The position numbers were made by a program, and so were the translations under genes. From contig JAQGMD010000241.1 of the NCBI GenBank assembly GCA_028292565.1, positions 1 through 15,613 of the forward strand: a DNA stretch of 15,613 bases. Reading direction: 5' to 3'. Below the pieces are notes generated by a model. That model was given only the letters and a program-made list of their open reading frames with translations. It made no database searches and had not been told where the DNA came from. Every line of letters starts with the position of its first letter. The first letter of the stretch is position 1. This document shows, in pieces, positions 8,501-15,043 of this stretch. This stretch comes from Burkholderia sp. GTDB lineage: Bacteria; Pseudomonadota; Gammaproteobacteria; Burkholderiales; Burkholderiaceae.

Positions 8501-9009
8501 CCATTGTGATGGCCCCCGAAATCGATGGTGGTGCGGCAACCGATGGGCCTTTGCAATTGCTCAGCCAACTCGCGCCCGAGGCGCGGCGCGACGCGATCAC
8601 GCAGGTTTTCACCGAACTCATCGCGACGGTTCTGCAAATCCCGCTACATCAGATCGATCGCCGCCTATCCTTGCTCAACATGGGAATGGATTCACTGATG
8701 GCCATTGAAATTCAGGCAGGGCTCGAACAAAGAATGGGCCTGACGATCTCGACACTCGAACTTATGAAAGACAACAGTGCCGACGAGTTGATCCGGCAGT
8801 TTATCGATAGGACCAGCGTTGCCGAAGAGGGTGGGCCGCGGCCGCACATGGATGCTGCCCAAGCCGGTAGTGCGTCTGAGCTGGCCGCGCAACCGCGCGC
8901 TGCCAACGAGCTGCTCTCAATGGCCCCCGAAAACCTTAGCGCTGCACTCGACGAGCTATCCGATCACGAGGTGGAGCAGGCACTTCAGGCGCTTCTGGAC
9001 AAGGAATGA
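2536..9009 (+). CDS. Type I polyketide synthase, KS-AT-DH-(structural KR)-ER-like-KR-ACP
   Basis: A single-module PKS of 2157 aa that would extend and process an acyl chain and hand it to the NRPS encoded next. Approximate domains: KS 6-430 with Cys181 (DTACSSS), His316 (HGTGT) and His356 (NIGHLEA); AT 545-860 with Ser634 (GHSVGE) and a PYHS motif at 735-738; DH 915-1180 with His933 in HHCVDDLVILPG (the usual Gly of HxxxGxxxxP is Asp) and Asp1099 in LLDACFQ; a structural KR half near 1190-1400; an ER-like region 1420-1710; KR 1745-1925 with TGGFGGFG, Lys1855, Ser1879, Tyr1892, Asn1896 and a B-type LDD motif at 1835-1837; ACP with Ser2053 (GMDSL). The acidic C-terminal tail looks like a docking segment. 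The ER-like region lacks both the NFRDV-type catalytic block and the GGVG nucleotide motif (SPLG at 1553-1556), so it is probably inactive. There is no loading module and no methyltransferase. The FTGMGPQWWAMG block of the AT resembles FAS-like iterative PKSs, so iterative use is possible but unproven. Confidence 0.95.
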   Translation: MRESEREMVAIIGIGCRFPGRVDGPATYWNLLKNGGDGIVEIPADRWNVDQFYDADPATPGKMYVRTGGFLAQKINAFDALFFGISPREAAVMDPQQRLLLEVAWEALEDAGLDPERLAGSATGVYIGGFMLDNLLTQFSPLNREHIGAHSAIGSTLTILSNRLSYLFDFRGPSMTLDTACSSSLVALHEACESIMRGECSLALCGGVNIMHRPENFIAMCKGSFLSPDGHSKSFDIRADGYGRGEGAGIVVLKPYSAALRDGDDIYALVRGTGTNQDGRTNGITVPNPEAQEALIRTVCNKAKVNPKEIRYIEAHGTGTALGDPLEARAIGAVLGRGRTSGQACVVGSVKANIGHLEAASGIAGIIKLALCLKHQAIPPLANLTQPNPNIPFADLGLRLPLTLEPMPAGEGPACVSINSFGYGGSNAHAILQEAIPEKPLRTLDLAAATRPATCILTLSARSQAALSGLASAYLRRLSQPDAPSLRDLCYSAAMRRGHYEQRVALAADSREELARQLRVFMERGAGPGIAVGSVGVTGQRPVFVFTGMGPQWWAMGRELLQSEPVFRRIAEECDALFKGLSGWSVLDEMMADEERSRIRETQISQPANFIVQVGLAALWRAWGIVPGAIVGHSVGEVAAAYVAGVLSLEDAILVSYHRSRIQKKAAGLGTMLAVGLSAADAVSYLARFPDSVSLAAANAPTAITLAGDAACLQQIAKELKEQGVFHRFLVVEVPYHSPMMNSLQPEILDALKGLKPRPAAIPLYSTVIGDRARDCAYDATYWCRNVCEPVYFEHAMASLVRDDYRVFLEVGPHPVLATSVKECLAHHGVHGVTMPSLRQGKPERATLFGTLAGLYVAGVTIDWNKHFPAEATYVKLPAYPWQRVEYWNEGDTAYLDRVARPAHFLLGRRIDGPTPVWESTLNVSLQPYLPHHCVDDLVILPGAAYVELGLALHREIDGRTSVRLENLEIKKALIIGANQQPRLVVSYDQASRQYSVFSREREGSAWTTHARGYLSFLPPGEPGRVSMDDIRARCVIPRSSIEHYEDMRGRGLQYGPYFQGVRQLWLSTDGTEVLARIEEHQALAQDERQNIFHPCLLDACFQSLLAALGAHDDCNTYVPVHIREVRLCETPKASFWCHSRLVRHDGHALEGDVTVFDSQGKLLADVRGVRAQALTNKVQDAPEEIEQWLYQFSWQQAPQGAAARGHGRWMLLCDRQGIGDRLAAQLANHGCDDIVIVRPGDAFSRSGPSEYAVRPDAAEDFRSLIAQAGASPLSGIVFLWALDGVHAEDETGSATVVSALHLMQALVQSRTAQALPVFFITSGAQPVSVNPSGLQVAQAPLIGFARVAMNELDQLRIRMVDVDDGMSAVPRLAQEILSDSREEEVALRAERRYINRLVRHSIHALENEGEPGATRSDDTVPRVQGETYSSRAAARRRPGPNEVEVALESAWWYSPPSEAYSASPVGSEAVGVITSVGPGVEALAVGARIVLPVQGPLRPFVTVPSDLVIGSRAFESGVDPSQLIQFAAAYYALHHVSRLQKDERVLVHDAASPLGCAAIQVAQWLGATVYAMAPSAEQRSDLISLGVARVFDPGSIDFVDQIHGLAAPGGLDVVLSRSGGESVEKSFGLLGPSGRFIIAGGVAHRLEASPQANQLLAQVDLYQMMQHNPRAFERLCAEVVKRFDAGDFKPVDAPTIIFGQQTRMPGAGAGGATPGAYLVRFHRDETAHLAAGEPYAERICGNATYLITGGFGGFGLETAMWLVQKGARHLALVGRSGASTSEAQKAVCKLQEAGAQVLALAANVAEESEVQRVLDQIAKTMPPLKGVFHAAAVLDDGTIHSLDPGKIGTVMRPKALGAWLLHRYTRGLNLDYFVLFSSIGSMVGNPGQAPYVAANAFLDALAHHRRAQDLPAICINWGALSHVGMAARHQGVEDYLNRMGFGSLTPAQALNLLDRILDWKPTTIGAAVMHWEVLRRSYPAWASAPRNSIVMAPEIDGGAATDGPLQLLSQLAPEARRDAITQVFTELIATVLQIPLHQIDRRLSLLNMGMDSLMAIEIQAGLEQRMGLTISTLELMKDNSADELIRQFIDRTSVAEEGGPRPHMDAAQAGSASELAAQPRAANELLSMAPENLSAALDELSDHEVEQALQALLDKE

Positions 9010-9017
9010 ACGACATG
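9001..9017 (+). promoter_or_regulatory. PKS/NRPS gene junction: ATGA overlap and Shine-Dalgarno
   Basis: AAGGA (9001-9005) abuts ATG 9006, whose bases overlap the PKS stop TGA (9007-9009). A second in-frame ATG at 9015 sits 9 nt after AAGGA, a far better spacing. Translation of the NRPS is therefore coupled to the PKS, most likely from 9015, with 9006 as the alternative. Confidence 0.65.
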
Positions 9018-12000
9018 ATCGAATTCGGGAAGATGGCAGCACCTGCGGCCATGGATAGACGCGCGTTGCTGGCGTCGGCGCTACGCGCCAAAGCGCGCGA
9101 ACAGGTGACTGCCGTGCCGGTATCGCACGGGCAGAAGGCGCTGTGGTTTCTACACCAGCACGCAAAGGCGGGCTCAGCCTACAACGTCGGTTTCAGCATC
9201 CGGATCCGCTCGCGACTGGATGTCGAAGCGCTGAGACGTTCATTGCAGGCTCTGGTGGACCGACACGCCTCGCTGCGCTCGCGCTTTTGCATGATTGACG
9301 GGGAATTGATGCAGGAGATCCGTCATTACGAGCCAGTTGCGTTCGAGGTGACCGAGCTGGGCGACTGTGCCGCGGACGAGTTAAGCTCGCAAGTGGCGGC
9401 AGCGTATCACCGTCCGTTCGATCTGGAGCGGGGCCCCGTGTTTCGGGTGAATTTATTTTCGCGCGTTGCCGACGACCATATCCTGCTGCTGACGGCTAGC
9501 CACATTGTCTATGACGGTTGGTCGTTATGGCTGAACCTGGATGAGCTCGGAAAGCTGTATGCCGGCGAATTGGCAGGGCGGACATCGCCGCTGCCGCTGC
9601 TGCACGCCTCGTATCAAGATTACGTGCGCAGGAAGCACAAGATGCTGTCGGGCGCAGAAGGCGAACGGCTTTGGTGCTTCTGGCAAGCCCAATTGTGCGG
9701 CGAATTGCCGAATTTGAACCTGCCGACCGACCATACCCGCCCGCCGCTACAGACTTTCAGCGGCGCATCGCAGAAGGTCAGGCTTGACCTCGACCTCGCG
9801 GTCCGCTTCAAGCAGATCGCCAGGACGCACGGGGTCACGTTGTCCACGCTATTACTGGCTGCCTATCAAGTTTTGTTACACCGCTATTGCGGACAAGACG
9901 ACATCTTGGTCGGCGTCCCGACGGTCGGCATGCGAGGTGCCGAGTATGCCGATGTGGTTGGTTATTTCGTCAATCCGGTAGTGGTCCGGGCCGACCTGTC
10001 CGGCAATCCGGCGTTCAACGCGTTCCTCGCACAACTCCATCAAACAGTGCTCGCCGCGCTAGAACATCAGGATTTTCCATTCCCGTTGCTTGTGGAAAGG
10101 TTGCGATTGAAGCGCGATGCGAGCTATTCCCCGCTCTTTCAGGCTTCGTTTGCGTTCCAGCGGGCGCAACGCGCCGGCGGACTGCTCGACCTGACTGTTC
10201 CGGACAAACCGCATGCGCGCGGCACCTGGGGCGGACTGGAGGTCGAGGCTTTCGACCTGGCCCAACAGGAAGGTCAGTTCGACATCGAGCTGGAGCTCAT
10301 CCACGTTGAAGATTCAATCTTCGGATCATTCAAATACAACGCCGATCTCTTCGACGCCGCAACCATGAAGGAAATGGCGGAGAATTTCTCCGTTCTGCTG
10401 CAGGGCATCGCGGCCGATCCGACGCAACATGTCGGCAACATCCCGATCTTGTCGCAAGCCGCCCGCAACCGGAGGCTGGCACTGCGGGCCGATGTCCAGG
10501 TACACGACCCGCGCCTGGTATGCCTGCACGACGCTTTCGAATCCCATGCGCGAAGCACGCCGGACGCGGTCGCGCTCGTCCACGCCGATTGCCGATTAAC
10601 CTACGGCGACCTGAATCACCGAGCCGAGCGTCTCGCGAAGCACCTGCAGAAGCTTGGCGTCGGTCCAGACACGCTGGTCGGCCTATGCATGGAGTCCTCG
10701 CCGGAGATGGTGATCGGTATTCTGGGAATCCTCAAAGCCGGGGGCGCCTATGTCCCGATCGATCCGACGACGCCGCAGGCACGCAAGGCGTTCATTCTCG
10801 AAGACAGCGCGGTCCAGCTGCTACTGACCAAAAGTGGCTATATCCGGGATCTGCAACCTGGAGGCGCGCAGGTGGTTTGCCTCGATGACCGGGCAGTGCT
10901 TGCTGCGATGACGAGCGTTGATCCGATCATATTGGAGCGCGGAGTAACGCCCGATAACCTGGCCTATGTGATTTATACGTCGGGCACCACCGGAAATCCA
11001 AAGGGCGTACAAATAACCCACAGAAACGTTGCTCGCCTTTTTGCAGCAAGTGCATCGTGGTACGACTTCGGTGCTAAAGACGTCTGGTCTATGTTTCACT
11101 CCTTTGCATTCGACTTTTCTGTCTGGGAGATGTGGGGTGCGTTGTTGCATGGTGGAAGGCTTGTGCTCGTGCCGTACATGACTGCCCGCTCGCCCGCGGC
11201 GTTTCGTGAGCTCGTTGCCAGCGAAGGTGTGACAGTACTGAACCAGACCCCGTCGGCGTTCCGTCTTTTCATCCAGGCCGACGCGGAAGCGGCAACTGCA
11301 CCCCTGTCGTTGCGCTGGGTAATTTTCGGTGGAGAGGCGCTCGATCTGCAAAGCCTGAAGCCCTGGTATGAGCGGCACGGCGAGTCGAAGCCCTGTCTGG
11401 TAAATATGTATGGCATCACCGAGACCACAGTGCATGTCACCCGCAGGCTATTAAAAAGAAACGACCTTGATTGTGGCAGGAGCGTGATTGGCGCTCCACT
11501 CCCCGATCTCCAGGTCTACCTCCTTGATCCCTACCTGCAGCCGGTTCCCGACGGCGTGGTCGGCGAAATCTACGTTGGTGGCGCCGGCCTGGCGCGCGGC
11601 TACCTGCGCCGCCCGGAACTCAACAGCGCCAGATTCATCGCACACCCATTCGATCCCGCACCAGGTGCGCGCCTGTACAAGTCGGGGGACCTCGGCCGTT
11701 ACCTGCGCGGCGGCGATATCGAGTATCTCGGACGGGTCGACAACCAAGTCAAGATTCGGGGCTTTCGCATTGAATTGGGTGAAATCGAAGCCACGCTGGA
11801 ATCTCACCCTGGCGTAGACGCAGCAGTGGTCCGTGTGATGAAGCAGCAAAAGGGCGGTGACAAGCTGATTGCCTATGTGGTCGCGCCAGACCGCGCCATG
11901 CAGGGGGCACTCTTGCGTCGGTTTCTCCTGGAACGCCTACCTGAATACATGGTGCCTTCGGTCTTCGTGAGCATCGAGCGTTTGCCGCTGACCACGAATG

Positions 12001-13193
12001 GGAAGGTCGACTATGCAGCCTTGCCTGTTCCAGAAACAACGAGGCGCGACACGGAGCATGCCTATGTTGCGCCGCGCGATCGAGTCGAACAACAGTTGGT
12101 GGAAATCTGGGAAGAAGTGCTTGAAGTTGCGCCAATCGGTGTGCACGACGACTTCTTCGACCTTGGTGGCGATTCACTGCTCGCCGTCACTCTGGTTGTG
12201 CAGATCGAGCGGAAGTTCAGGAAAAGCCTGCCGGTGGCGACCTTGTTCAGGAATCCTACCATCGAAAAACTCGCACACGGGCTGCACGACAGCGCCGCCG
12301 CCGCATGGTCGGCCCTTGTCCCACTCCGCGCCATGGGAACCAGGACACCGTTCTTTTGCGTCGCCGGCGGCGCGGGCAATGCGTTGTGTTTCAATCAGTT
12401 GGCCCGCAAGCTGCCCCCTGACCGGGCCTTCTACGGACTACAGGCGGTTGGCCTGGACGGGCACAGTGCACCACTGAGCCGTGTCGAGGACATGGCAGCA
12501 GAGCACATCAAGGAGATACGGGAGGTGCAGGCGCACGGCCCGTATCTGCTCGGAGGGCATTGCTTTGGCGCCTGGATCGCGTTTGAGATGGCCCATCAGT
12601 TGCAGCAGCAGGGAGAAGAAATCGGCCTGGTTGTGGTGATTGACGCCCCGGCGCCGTTACCTAGGCCAGCGCCTCCGGCGCACGATCTCCTCGATCAAGC
12701 GGCATGGATTACCCGGTTCGGCAACATTCTTTCCGAGGCCACTGGACAAGATCTCGGTGTGGATGCTACCGCGTTGCGCTCGCTGGCTCAGGACGCCCAA
12801 CTGGACTATTTCAGGGCGCGCCTGGAGGCGGGCGCAATCCTGCCGCCCGATACGCCAATCGCCCAAGTGCGCGGCTTGATGCAGGTCTTCGTGCTGAACA
12901 GCAAGGCGAGTTACGCGCCGGCAGGACACTCCGCACCACTGGCATTATTTCGCGCCGCCGAATTTCACCCGGATTATGACTATGCCGCCGCCGAGGAACC
13001 CGGTGCGGCAACAGCCGAGTCGGCGCTCGGCTGGCACCAGTTTTCGAGCGCCGCGGTCCCGGTGTACTCGGTATCTGGAAATCACATCACGTTGCTGTCC
13101 GAGCCGCATGTTTGCGATCTCGCGGAACAGATCGCGCGCTGCGTTGCACAGCTTCCCAAGCTCCAGGTTGAATCCTTGCACACTTTTAATTGA
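9015..13193 (+). CDS. Nonribosomal peptide synthetase, C-A(Thr)-PCP-TE with Cys thioesterase
   Basis: A release-type NRPS module of about 1392 aa, translationally coupled to the PKS. A short helical N-terminus may dock to the PKS tail. The C domain (about 30-470) has SHGQKALWFL and SHIVYDGWS, with catalytic His163 kept although the first His of HHxxxDG is Ser. The A domain (about 510-1010) has YTSGTTGNPKG at 654 and the ten specificity positions Asp700, Phe701, Trp704, Asn743, Ile770, Gly772, Met798, Val806, His807, Lys997. Read together these give DFWNIGMVHK, the standard L-threonine signature. The PCP carries Ser1054 (LGGDSLL). The thioesterase has GGHCFGAW with Cys1183 in the nucleophile position, Asp1210 and His1357 (GNHITLL); the 27-residue Cys-Asp spacing equals the Ser-Asp spacing of surfactin TE. 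The module is expected to join the PKS acyl chain to Thr and release it. Cys-type terminal TEs are known from beta-lactone and beta-lactam release, so a threonine beta-lactone is a real possibility; simple hydrolysis is the alternative. No MbtH gene is in the window. Confidence 0.95.
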   Translation: MIEFGKMAAPAAMDRRALLASALRAKAREQVTAVPVSHGQKALWFLHQHAKAGSAYNVGFSIRIRSRLDVEALRRSLQALVDRHASLRSRFCMIDGELMQEIRHYEPVAFEVTELGDCAADELSSQVAAAYHRPFDLERGPVFRVNLFSRVADDHILLLTASHIVYDGWSLWLNLDELGKLYAGELAGRTSPLPLLHASYQDYVRRKHKMLSGAEGERLWCFWQAQLCGELPNLNLPTDHTRPPLQTFSGASQKVRLDLDLAVRFKQIARTHGVTLSTLLLAAYQVLLHRYCGQDDILVGVPTVGMRGAEYADVVGYFVNPVVVRADLSGNPAFNAFLAQLHQTVLAALEHQDFPFPLLVERLRLKRDASYSPLFQASFAFQRAQRAGGLLDLTVPDKPHARGTWGGLEVEAFDLAQQEGQFDIELELIHVEDSIFGSFKYNADLFDAATMKEMAENFSVLLQGIAADPTQHVGNIPILSQAARNRRLALRADVQVHDPRLVCLHDAFESHARSTPDAVALVHADCRLTYGDLNHRAERLAKHLQKLGVGPDTLVGLCMESSPEMVIGILGILKAGGAYVPIDPTTPQARKAFILEDSAVQLLLTKSGYIRDLQPGGAQVVCLDDRAVLAAMTSVDPIILERGVTPDNLAYVIYTSGTTGNPKGVQITHRNVARLFAASASWYDFGAKDVWSMFHSFAFDFSVWEMWGALLHGGRLVLVPYMTARSPAAFRELVASEGVTVLNQTPSAFRLFIQADAEAATAPLSLRWVIFGGEALDLQSLKPWYERHGESKPCLVNMYGITETTVHVTRRLLKRNDLDCGRSVIGAPLPDLQVYLLDPYLQPVPDGVVGEIYVGGAGLARGYLRRPELNSARFIAHPFDPAPGARLYKSGDLGRYLRGGDIEYLGRVDNQVKIRGFRIELGEIEATLESHPGVDAAVVRVMKQQKGGDKLIAYVVAPDRAMQGALLRRFLLERLPEYMVPSVFVSIERLPLTTNGKVDYAALPVPETTRRDTEHAYVAPRDRVEQQLVEIWEEVLEVAPIGVHDDFFDLGGDSLLAVTLVVQIERKFRKSLPVATLFRNPTIEKLAHGLHDSAAAAWSALVPLRAMGTRTPFFCVAGGAGNALCFNQLARKLPPDRAFYGLQAVGLDGHSAPLSRVEDMAAEHIKEIREVQAHGPYLLGGHCFGAWIAFEMAHQLQQQGEEIGLVVVIDAPAPLPRPAPPAHDLLDQAAWITRFGNILSEATGQDLGVDATALRSLAQDAQLDYFRARLEAGAILPPDTPIAQVRGLMQVFVLNSKASYAPAGHSAPLALFRAAEFHPDYDYAAAEEPGAATAESALGWHQFSSAAVPVYSVSGNHITLLSEPHVCDLAEQIARCVAQLPKLQVESLHTFN

Positions 13194-13196
13194 GGA
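13192..13196 (+). promoter_or_regulatory. Shine-Dalgarno of the GDSL-fold gene, overlapping the NRPS stop
   Basis: GAGGA overlaps the NRPS TGA (13191-13193) and lies 7 nt before ATG 13204. This arrangement couples the third gene to the NRPS and fixes its start, against a longer upstream extension of the same frame inside the NRPS gene. Confidence 0.75.
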
Positions 13197-13203
13197 CGTC
13201 TCG

Positions 13204-14112
13204 ATGAAAAACCTATGCACCCATTTCGCGTTCATGCTGGTTGTAGCACTCGTTGCCGGACTCCGCCCGCAGGTCGCGATGGCTACCAAGCCATTCAGCC
13301 AGTTCGTCGATTTCAGCGGCGCGCTGTCCGATACCGGCAACTACGCATCCGTCGGCGGCGCATCGTCGCCATTGTTTTACCAGGGCCGCACCACCAACGG
13401 CCCGGTGGCCGCCGAATTGCTTGCCGCGCGGCTCGGGCTCGAGGCGAAACCTTCGTATCACCTCACCGGACGTGCGACCGGCACTAATTTCGCGGTGCGG
13501 GATGCATTGGCCGGCGCCGATGGCCCGCACGACCTGCACGCGCAGCTGCGCGCGTATCTCGATCCGCGCGGCGGCAAGGCCGACCCTGACGCGTTCTACC
13601 TGATTTTCAATGGCGGCAACGACGTGATTCGGGCGGTGCTGGCGCCCGAGGAACGACAAGCCCAACAGGTACTGGACAATGCGGTAGCAGGATTAGAGAA
13701 AGCGCTGCGTACGCTGGTGAAAGCTGGCGCGAAAACCATCATGGCGCCGAACTTTATCGACTTGTCGTTGGTGCCCGCGATACGCAAAGCGAACCTCGCC
13801 CCGCGTGCACACCGGCTCTCGCTGGCTTACAACCTGAAATTCGCAGCAATGCTGGACCGTGTCGAGCGCGAGCTGAACGTGCAGTTCATCCACTGGGATT
13901 TCAACGGCTTCGTCAACGACGTGATCAACCATGGCCACGAGGTCGGGCTGACCAATCGCCTGGACGCATGCGACGCGCTGCAAGCGGCAGGCCGGTGCGA
14001 CCCGGATCGTTTTGTCTTTCTGACCGATAACTTCCCGACCGCCAAGGTCCACGAGCTGATGGCACAGGCAATGGCGCTTGCGATTCTGCAGCGCGACCGC
14101 GCGGTCAAGTAA
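13204..14112 (+). CDS. Secreted SGNH/GDSL-fold protein with lost catalytic triad
   Basis: A 302-aa protein with a Sec signal peptide (MKNLCTHF, a hydrophobic core, probable cleavage after VAMA near residue 27), so it should be exported to the periplasm or beyond. The fold is that of SGNH/GDSL lipases related to plant and Burkholderia GDSL esterases: FSGALSDTGN (35-44) matches block I, GRTTNGPVAAELLAARLGL matches the next conserved segment, NGGND (136-140) is block III, and TDNFPTAKVH (274-283) is block V. In the family these read FGDSLSDTGN and DDIHPT--H. Here the nucleophile Ser is Ala40, the catalytic Asp is Thr274 and the catalytic His is Phe277. Normal hydrolase activity is therefore not expected; a binding, scaffold or chaperone role is possible. 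It starts 10 nt after the NRPS stop, in the same operon, which suggests a role tied to the product. The longer frame upstream lies inside the NRPS and is not used. Confidence 0.85.
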   Translation: MKNLCTHFAFMLVVALVAGLRPQVAMATKPFSQFVDFSGALSDTGNYASVGGASSPLFYQGRTTNGPVAAELLAARLGLEAKPSYHLTGRATGTNFAVRDALAGADGPHDLHAQLRAYLDPRGGKADPDAFYLIFNGGNDVIRAVLAPEERQAQQVLDNAVAGLEKALRTLVKAGAKTIMAPNFIDLSLVPAIRKANLAPRAHRLSLAYNLKFAAMLDRVERELNVQFIHWDFNGFVNDVINHGHEVGLTNRLDACDALQAAGRCDPDRFVFLTDNFPTAKVHELMAQAMALAILQRDRAVK

Positions 14113-14181
14113 CCCTGAATGGCGGGCCCTGGGAGGTGGTGCCGTCATCTGCAATTTGTTCTTTACTTTAAAGGCCATCGA
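14113..14181 (+). promoter_or_regulatory. Spacer before the beta-barrel gene with Shine-Dalgarno
   Basis: Sixty-nine bases separate the GDSL-fold stop from ATG 14182. AAAGG at 14170-14174 is spaced 7 nt from that ATG and marks it as the start. I see no strong terminator here, so read-through from the operon is plausible. Confidence 0.5.
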
Positions 14182-14913
14182 ATGACACCAACAACCCTTG
14201 TCCATGTAATTACGCTCAGTATTTTACTCCTCGTCAGCGCGCCGGCAGCCTGGAGCGCGCAGCCGTCCGACGGTCCCTACGTGGCGCTGGGTGCAGGGAG
14301 GAACCGCGTCCAGGACCAGAATATCTCATCCGTCGGCACGCCTTTTGGTCTGCAACCGGGCGGCAATGTCAAAGCGAACGATGGGAGCGTCGCGGTAGCC
14401 AGCGTCGGATGGCGCTACTCTAATGGCATGCGCCTCGAGCTCGAAACCAGTTACCGCAAAAATGGCATCTATGAAGCTACCGCCGGATCGCTGCAGCAAG
14501 CGAAGGCTAGCGGAAATGAAACAAAGTCCGGCATTTTTTTCAATGCGCTATACCAGTTCGGCAAGACCGGACTCGGCATTTCCCCATATGTCGGCCTCGG
14601 AGCTGGCCGCATCAGGACCAAATGGGATGACGTCGTGGTCTCAAACGCCACCCAGTCAGTACGCTTAAACGATAGGGTCAGCGATTCCGCTTACCAAGCC
14701 ATCGTCGGGTTCTCGTTTCTCGAGGATCTCGTTCCCGGCATGTCGTTCACCGCGGAATATCGGTTGCTTCGGCTTGCCGGTGGACGCACCTATGATGGGC
14801 GAGTGGAGCGTTCGCGATTCGGCGCCTTCCCGATTTCCACTGTAGTCGAGCGCAATCAAAACCATGCGCTGATGCTAGGAATGCGTTACGAGTTCGATGG
14901 CGGCAAGAAGTAG
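14182..14913 (+). CDS. Outer-membrane beta-barrel protein
   Basis: A 243-aa protein that I assign to the small OMP beta-barrel type (OMP_b-brl / surface-antigen-like) rather than to a named family. It begins with a Sec signal peptide (MTPTTLVHVITLSILLL, likely cleavage after AWSA near residue 26) followed by GPYVALGAG, a typical first beta-strand. Alternating strands with aromatic girdle residues follow, including VASVGWRYSNGMRLELE, ISPYVGLGAG and FTAEYRLLRLAGG, and the last strand is HALMLGMRYEF near the C-terminus. It should insert in the outer membrane. It lies 69 nt downstream of the biosynthetic operon on the same strand. Export or import of the product and general envelope function are both conceivable; the sequence does not decide. 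A longer frame from 14119 lacks a ribosome binding site and would bury the signal peptide. Confidence 0.8.
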   Translation: MTPTTLVHVITLSILLLVSAPAAWSAQPSDGPYVALGAGRNRVQDQNISSVGTPFGLQPGGNVKANDGSVAVASVGWRYSNGMRLELETSYRKNGIYEATAGSLQQAKASGNETKSGIFFNALYQFGKTGLGISPYVGLGAGRIRTKWDDVVVSNATQSVRLNDRVSDSAYQAIVGFSFLEDLVPGMSFTAEYRLLRLAGGRTYDGRVERSRFGAFPISTVVERNQNHALMLGMRYEFDGGKK

Positions 14914-15043
14914 CACAAAGCGCATGGCGATCGCTATCAGCGGTTGATCGTCCGCGCGGCGTGATGTAACGGTTCCGCATGTCGACTTCTCGGCCATTTA
15001 TGCAACACGGCCGTTGTACTTATTCGATCGTAAGGAGTGCCTG
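14914..15043. other. Intergenic region before the DUF2147 gene
   Basis: This holds a palindromic GCGATCGC near 14927 but no clear T-run terminator. AAGGAG at 15032-15037, spaced 6 nt from ATG 15044, is a good ribosome binding site for the next gene. No convincing promoter is seen. Confidence 0.4.

Noticed and set aside
9498..9521. Inactive condensation domain because HHxxxDG reads SHIVYDG
   Set aside because: The second His is the catalytic one and is present; the first position tolerates change, so loss of activity is not supported.
12976..13203. Longer N-terminus for the GDSL-fold protein
   Set aside because: It would overlap the NRPS thioesterase region, is Arg/Pro/Ser-rich shadow sequence, and would bury the obvious signal peptide that follows GAGGA and ATG 13204.
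14119..14181. Upstream start for the beta-barrel gene
   Set aside because: ATG 14182 has AAAGG at the right distance and begins a good signal peptide; the extension has neither feature.
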